Source of the DNA: Lates calcarifer
Lineage: Eukaryota > Chordata > Actinopteri > Centropomidae
Reading direction: 5' to 3'
DNA: 64,000 bases
NCBI RefSeq assembly: GCF_001640805.2
Contig: NC_066850.1
Span: forward strand, 7,550,556-7,614,555
Every line of letters starts with the position of its first letter. The first letter of the stretch is position 1. A program made the translations under genes and the position numbers. The notes under the pieces were generated by a model, which saw nothing but the letters and a program-made list of their open reading frames with translations, had not been told where the DNA came from and made no database searches. This document shows positions 58,802 to 64,000 of this stretch, in pieces.

Positions 58802-60189
58802 CTAGCGTAGTAGGGAATATAGCCTCAAAGATCTGAATAAATAAGCGGCGAATAAAGGCCAAAAAGAGGAGAGATTTGAAGCAGTAATCCTCCGTCAGCT
58901 TACCCCAGCATAACGTCCTCACGCCTGCACCCTTATCCCCATCTCAGCATCTCCTTCCATCTACCTCCTCTCTCATTCCATTTCTTTATATCCCTTACCA
59001 AGAAGAGAGAGGCTATCTCAGCGGCTGTGTCAGCGATCAGCATCTCTTTCCCCCTGCTCTCTTTTTTTTCTATGTTTTCCCAGAGGAGAGTTGGGGGGGC
59101 ATAAAGGGAATAACAAGCCTGGCAAAATCTTTTCAGAAAACCAACGGGGATTGGGCTCTCAGCTTTGAATTCACACAGATAAAGCTAATGGCAGAAGTGG
59201 GCGACAGGCAGGGAGCTGCGCGTATGCGTGCGCGAGCGTAGCTTCAATCGAGGCCAGCTATAGAAATGTAGTTTCTGTAAACCCCTTTGCTGGCTGACTC
59301 TCGCTCTCTCTGAATGTGCAGGGGTGTATGCAGGGGAAGTTCCAAGAAAGGCTGGCCGGGGCACTGCAGTTTCTTAAAATGCTTCCGTTGCCAGCTGAAT
59401 CTCTCTTAAAGTGAGAGTGTTTGTGCTTCTGTATAAGTGCTTCCAATAAACTTGTGTGAAAGGTGATCAGTGCTTCCGAAGCCGACAATGAATTTCACTA
59501 TCTTTGATTTGACTGTGCCTGTATGTTCATAAAGTGTCATCTTTAATGTAACTGCTGGTCAGGGAAACATATGGTTGCTTGATGAAGATGCACGCTTGGG
59601 CAGGGAGTTAAATTAGTAAACCACAGAGCCAAAGTACCATGACTTACAGGTTAGCTTCTGTTCTATTCCTTAAACAGTTAATATTCTAAGCTGAATGGAT
59701 ATCTGTTTGTTTACTGGACAATAAAATTTGAACACCTTACCATTCTAGCCAGGATAAAGCAGTTTCTGTTGGCATTCTGCTGCTACACGGAATGTTTAGA
59801 AAGCCTGTCTTGTATTGCCTCTAAGACTCAGGGAAGCTGTCAGGAGCTGTGTGGTTGTTAGCACCATGGCCTCTAGTGTTTCTATAGTGCTAAACGTCAG
59901 CACTATAGTCTGACACACCCACAGACAGAAACGCTCGCTCCCACATACATTTTCTGTTGTTGCTCCATATTGTTTGTCTGCCACCTCGCCGCAACTCGTT
60001 CGCCACTTTTGGCTGCGAATTGACACCCAAGCACACATGTACGTCCACGCACACACACGCAGTCACACACACCGAGTTATTATCTCCTGGAACAATACTA
60101 ATAGATGCATGTACTGCTGTGAGCAAACAGTTTGTGCCTCTGCTGCCAACAGAGTGGGAGGGTGAACGCTTGCCAAGTCTCTTCTACCC

Positions 60190-60227
60190 TGAGCCTCCTC
60201 TCCTCTCCTCTCCTCTTCCTCTCCTCA
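60190..60227 (+). repeat. (CTCCT)n pyrimidine repeat
   Basis: GAGCCT is followed by CCTCTCCTCT units, pure pyrimidine for over 30 bp. Low complexity. Confidence 0.85.
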
Positions 60228-60533
60228 AACTTGAGCCACCTTTCTTCATCTCCCATTTCTGCATTCTCTTCTTAGATCATTTCCCTCTCCTCCTCTACTC
60301 CCTCTATTTACTCATCCCATGAGCTGAGACGCATCCCCCTCTCCTCCTCGTAGTATTAAACTCCCATTAGTGTAGTTCCTCTATAGGCCCTCTGTCTCTC
60401 ATATCACCACTGCATGATACTACCTACTTGTATTATATTTTTCTCTGTCCTGTGGCACCGGTCCCTGATGTTTACACTCTGAGTACATCCTTAACTATGG
60501 CTCACAACTTGGTTTTGAAGTCATTTTACCGCA

Positions 60534-60556
60534 GCAACAATAACAACAACAACAAC
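60534..60556 (+). repeat. (CAA)n trinucleotide repeat
   Basis: CAACAATAACAACAACAACAA, a short imperfect AAC array. Confidence 0.85.
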
Positions 60557-63500
60557 TATAATTGATGGACAAACACAAGCCTGCATGCACTTACACGTCT
60601 TTGATGTGTCTGGTCGTGTTTAATTAGCTGGAGTGAGGGACAAGCGAGTGAGGGGAGAAGAGCAGCGTAACTGGCTGTCTAATTATTGGCTCCCCCATTG
60701 GGCAGGTACTCTTATATCAGCCAGGCCGACGAGGTCACGCTCAGCTTGGGGCCACACAGCGCCTCTGATTCACCTCTCGCTGAGAAGTTTTTGGTTCTGA
60801 AATGCTTTGCACGGCAGTGTAAACAATTATTTTCAAGGAACCTGCAGTCTGTCAATTCACGTATGGCGATGTAATGTCCTGTAAATGTTTTTACAAAATT
60901 AAATCAATCCTCTTGCTACAGGGGTTAAGCCTATTGTGTGGATTTTCAAGGTTTAAGAGTTCCAGCTTAGTTAACTACATCTTCATGTTTATAATTTCTT
61001 CTGCTTGCACTTGAACGACTTGTTTTTTTTTTTAATGGTTGTTGCAGACTGTGCAGCTCTAGAAGTTTTCAGCGTTGTCTCGTCTGACATTAATAAGCAG
61101 CTACTGGATTTTTTAATGTTCTTCGCTGTCTGTTTTCTGGGATGCTATATTCTTTGATTAGTCTTTATGCGGAGGTGGCATAGTTAGACTGGCATGGGTT
61201 CACTTGCTGTCACTCCTATACAAGCTCTTTGACATAGACAACATGCAATTACACATCTGTACTCCAGGTGTTGTTACAGACAGCTGCATCTGTACAGGAC
61301 AATGGACAATAACTGAACAACATTTAGTGCTATATGCATGCAAATGAGCAAATGCAATGAATAAATACAAAGACCACATCACTCTTGTACCCTTCCTCTT
61401 TATGCTGATTTGTTTGAAGTCAGAATTAAAGGAAAAAAAGGAGTGAGCTAAATGTTTACACAGTCTTCTGCCAGCAAACCCACATCCTTTTCTATTAAGT
61501 AAGAGCTGTATTTTAAGCAAGCACTTTTGGTGACATCGTTTATTTGGGATCCATTAAAACTTGTGGCTGGGATCAGCGCCTGGACCCTGCCGCCTCATAA
61601 AAACTGCTTATTTTCCCTCACTTTCTGTTTTGAGTGGACGAGAGTTGCATCTATACTTTATTCCACTTACATTCAGGAATTAAACAGTTTGACAAATTTC
61701 CAAATGCCCCTCGTAAAATAATAAAAGTGAGGGCAAAAAAAGTCTTCATTACCTACAATGCAGTGAACCTGAGCAGAGGTTTGCTATTGATTTGTTTGAT
61801 CTTTAAAGATCACTGCTGACCCAACTGCACACACACACAGCAGTTTGCTGCAGAGGCTGAATAATTCTGCCACCACATGAAAACTGTGTTTCAAGCCGTG
61901 GATGCTCGACGCAGCTTTCATCTTGACGTTGCTTTCATGTGGCATTCTGCGCTCGGCAGTGCACGTTTTCTCAGCAAGTCTTTGACATTAGCACACCGCT
62001 TGTCATCTCGAAGTCCACATCAGTGTAAATTCATGATCCTACAGTTACTACAGAACGAATAGTGAGTTCTTCTTTATGTGGCTGATGGGAGCTTCTTTTC
62101 TTGCAGTCACCTTGTCAATTCCCTTCTTTCTTCTCCATCTCTGCTGCTCTTTGTTCCTCACCCTAGCACTTTGTCTCTGTCTTTCTCACTTTTCCTGCCC
62201 ACTTCTTTCTTTACGTGTCCCTTTTCCATCTAGCTCTGCTGTCCCCTGACATACTAAATCAGGGTGTCATAGGTAATGTGTCGCCCCCACCATCCACCTC
62301 AGCTAATTCTCTTACCCTCGTCTGTTTTTCTCACTAACTCCTTTCTTTTATGTCTTGAGCAATGCAGGAGGCCATTTTGTAACTCCTCTTCCATCCCTCC
62401 ACAATCACCAAAATGTCTACGCCCAGATATACTCATTGTCACCCTTGAAAAGATGAAATCCCAAAAGGCCCTCTGTAACCCCCAAACTTGCTCTGCTTAT
62501 TTCATGGAGTATCAGTCTCCTGGTTTGCAAGAAAGCCTTCCTTTTTCCTCATTTCTCTCTTCAGACCATACATGCAGCTTAAAGATTTTCTTGACAGCAC
62601 ACTGTCTGTGGGCTTTCTCTAGTCTTTCATAGACCCTGCATTTGCATGGTAACATGCCGGACTGCCATGGAAACTACAAAAATGGTCTGGAAAATCCCAT
62701 CGATGCACCTTTAGTAGTGGATTCTGTACATAAATACATGATTGTGAGTAGCTGGGGAAATTACAGGAGGTGAGGGAGGTTTCACACTCCAGTCACTCAA
62801 CTGCATACCACAGTGTACATGTACTGCCGTTTCTGTGCCTAGGCGATAAGAAATGCTTGAGCAGCAATGCAATTCGAAACAGTAATGTCAAAGGATGGGT
62901 TCACTGTTCTCCATCCTTGACTTTATTAAGTTGTTTTTTTTAATGTTTACGATTGTGCAGAACAAAACCTGACTTCAGCTGTAGCAGCCTCTCACTGGGC
63001 TTTAATACAGTGTACCAGAGGCAGGAAGCTGTGCTAGATGAAGGCAATACAGACTGATTCTGTGTAGAAGAACGTGATTGACTGTGCATCATGGTTTTCT
63101 CTTGTTTAAGCCCAGAAAGAGCTGCCTGAAGAGTTAGATTAAACAGAAGCAGAACTGTGCTTATTTCAGTTATAAATGGTAAGAAACAGCATGTTCATAC
63201 AGTCTAGGTTGAAAAGATAGTATTTGAGGCATTTGAACTGTGTGGCTTTGGATTTTTATTCTGTCCTGTTAGCGTGTTTATCTATTTGTGAGTGAGTGAA
63301 TGAAGGTTGATCCAGAGCCACAGTATCCTTGGTGATGCTGCACTTGTGATCACGATTTCTCTCCAGGCTGTAAATCTCAACAAAAGCAGTGAAATTAATG
63401 GTCAATGACTTCATTTTTTTTTTCTTAGTTCTGTGTGTATGTGTATGCTTTAGTGTGTCTGTGTCTTTATTTGTGTTTGCACACACACAAAAACCTGAAA

Positions 63501-64000
63501 CCCCCCCCTCACATATGTCTCAGTCTCCCTCGTTTGCTGCTCTCAGCGGACATGATTTACTACTCACACACCTCGGCCTGAACTACTGGACAGGATCATA
63601 AAAGTAAGGCTTCATCGTCGCTGGCTGCTGAGAAAACACAGGGATGTTTTTCACCCACCAAAAGGGCAATAAACCCTGTCTCACACAGAGTAACACACTT
63701 GAGTGGTCATCCACATGGCAATAGCTCACACAACCCACCTGCCATTGAGTCTCAGTTTTAGCAGTGAAATCTGTGTGAATTTGACCGCCGTGTTCTGTAA
63801 ACTCTGTTGGCATGCACCTATTCAACATTACAGCCTGGACGGCACTGGGCTCATTGCCAACAGTATATACTGTGATGAAAATTTTTCCTTGCCTCTTTTG
63901 ACCTCAGTATCAACAAATCCAACCACCAGCTGGTCACTGACTGTGGCTGTTAGCATCAGTTTTTTACATGGTCAGAGACAGAGATGCACCAGCAGACATA

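Larger units (their letters stand above)
1..64000 (+). other. snd1: snd1 transcription unit, internal part
   Basis: The whole window lies inside one gene on the + strand. Fourteen exons bounded by AG and GT join into 519 codons without a stop. They read as SND1, a protein with four tandem staphylococcal-nuclease-like (SN) domains followed by a tudor-SN5 module. SND1 is known as a cytoplasmic and nuclear RNA-binding protein: it cleaves inosine-rich dsRNA, associates with RISC, takes part in splicing and co-activates transcription. Seen here are the last two thirds of SN1, all of SN2 and SN3, and the first half of SN4. Both ends of the gene fall outside, so promoter, start codon, tudor domain and polyadenylation site cannot be described. 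Recognition rests on near-identity to vertebrate SND1 over every exon, for example [32 protein letters not shown] and [20 protein letters not shown]. No second gene on either strand was supported. Confidence 0.97.
49547..64000 (+). other. snd1: snd1 intron, 5' part (at least 14,454 bp)
   Basis: It starts gtaagc and has no recognised acceptor or SND1 exon to the window end. It is complex sequence broken by many simple repeats (poly-T 49586-49607, CA/GT arrays at 50259, 50939, 55847, 58198 and 58765, CT tracts at 52441 and 60190). A GC-rich patch occupies about 54100-54350. In human, LRRC4 is nested antisense in a late SND1 intron; no leucine-rich-repeat reading frame was found in this part. 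No RNA gene was recognised. Confidence 0.85.

Noticed and set aside
60686..60874. 62-codon frame beginning MAPPLGRYSYISQ, considered as a further SND1 exon
   Set aside because: No match to SN4, tudor or SN5 sequence and no matching acceptor and donor pair in phase 0.
49547..64000. Nested lrrc4 on the minus strand
   Set aside because: A single-exon frame of about 650 codons with leucine-rich repeats would be obvious; no minus-strand frame here exceeds about 115 codons.

Overview
The window is an internal piece of a vertebrate protein-coding gene, read on the + strand. It holds 14 consecutive coding exons of snd1 (Tudor-SN / p100, staphylococcal nuclease and tudor domain containing 1). The exons total 1,557 bp, which is 519 codons in one uninterrupted frame, and every intron is GT-AG. 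They match roughly human SND1 residues 77 to 595. The first exons and the promoter lie before base 1. The 3' half of SN4, the tudor domain, SN5 and the 3' UTR lie beyond base 64000. By comparison with the 24-exon human gene these are probably exons 3 to 16; that numbering is inference.

The organism is most likely a teleost fish, probably a percomorph. The protein is close to but distinct from mammalian SND1. The introns (0.1 to more than 14 kb) are rich in (GT)n/(CA)n microsatellites, pyrimidine tracts and homopolymers. Two stretches (about 40815-40930 and 45770-45880) look like old copies of interspersed repeats that I associate with percomorph genomes. No prokaryotic, viral or plasmid feature was seen.

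Layout: 1-599 intron; 600-5448 three exons finishing SN1; 7119-8929 four closely spaced exons forming SN2 and the linker to SN3; 14516-35835 five exons forming SN3, spread over about 21 kb by large introns; 39940-49546 two exons starting SN4; 49547-64000 the first 14.4 kb or more of a very long intron with no recognised exon. SN1 to SN4 are oligonucleotide-binding nuclease-like folds that act together in RNA binding and cleavage, in RISC-associated and transcription co-activator roles.

I found no new multi-gene system. The items most worth checking are cis-elements in the introns: a CFTR-like (TG)9T7 tract at the acceptor of an in-frame exon (7893-7917), a (CA)17 repeat just inside the donor of another frame-neutral exon (34164-34197), candidate G-quadruplex and Z-DNA tracts, perfect palindromes and hairpins, and several regions that look like conserved non-coding elements. 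Conservation, splicing and repeat-family claims could not be tested here and are marked as inference.
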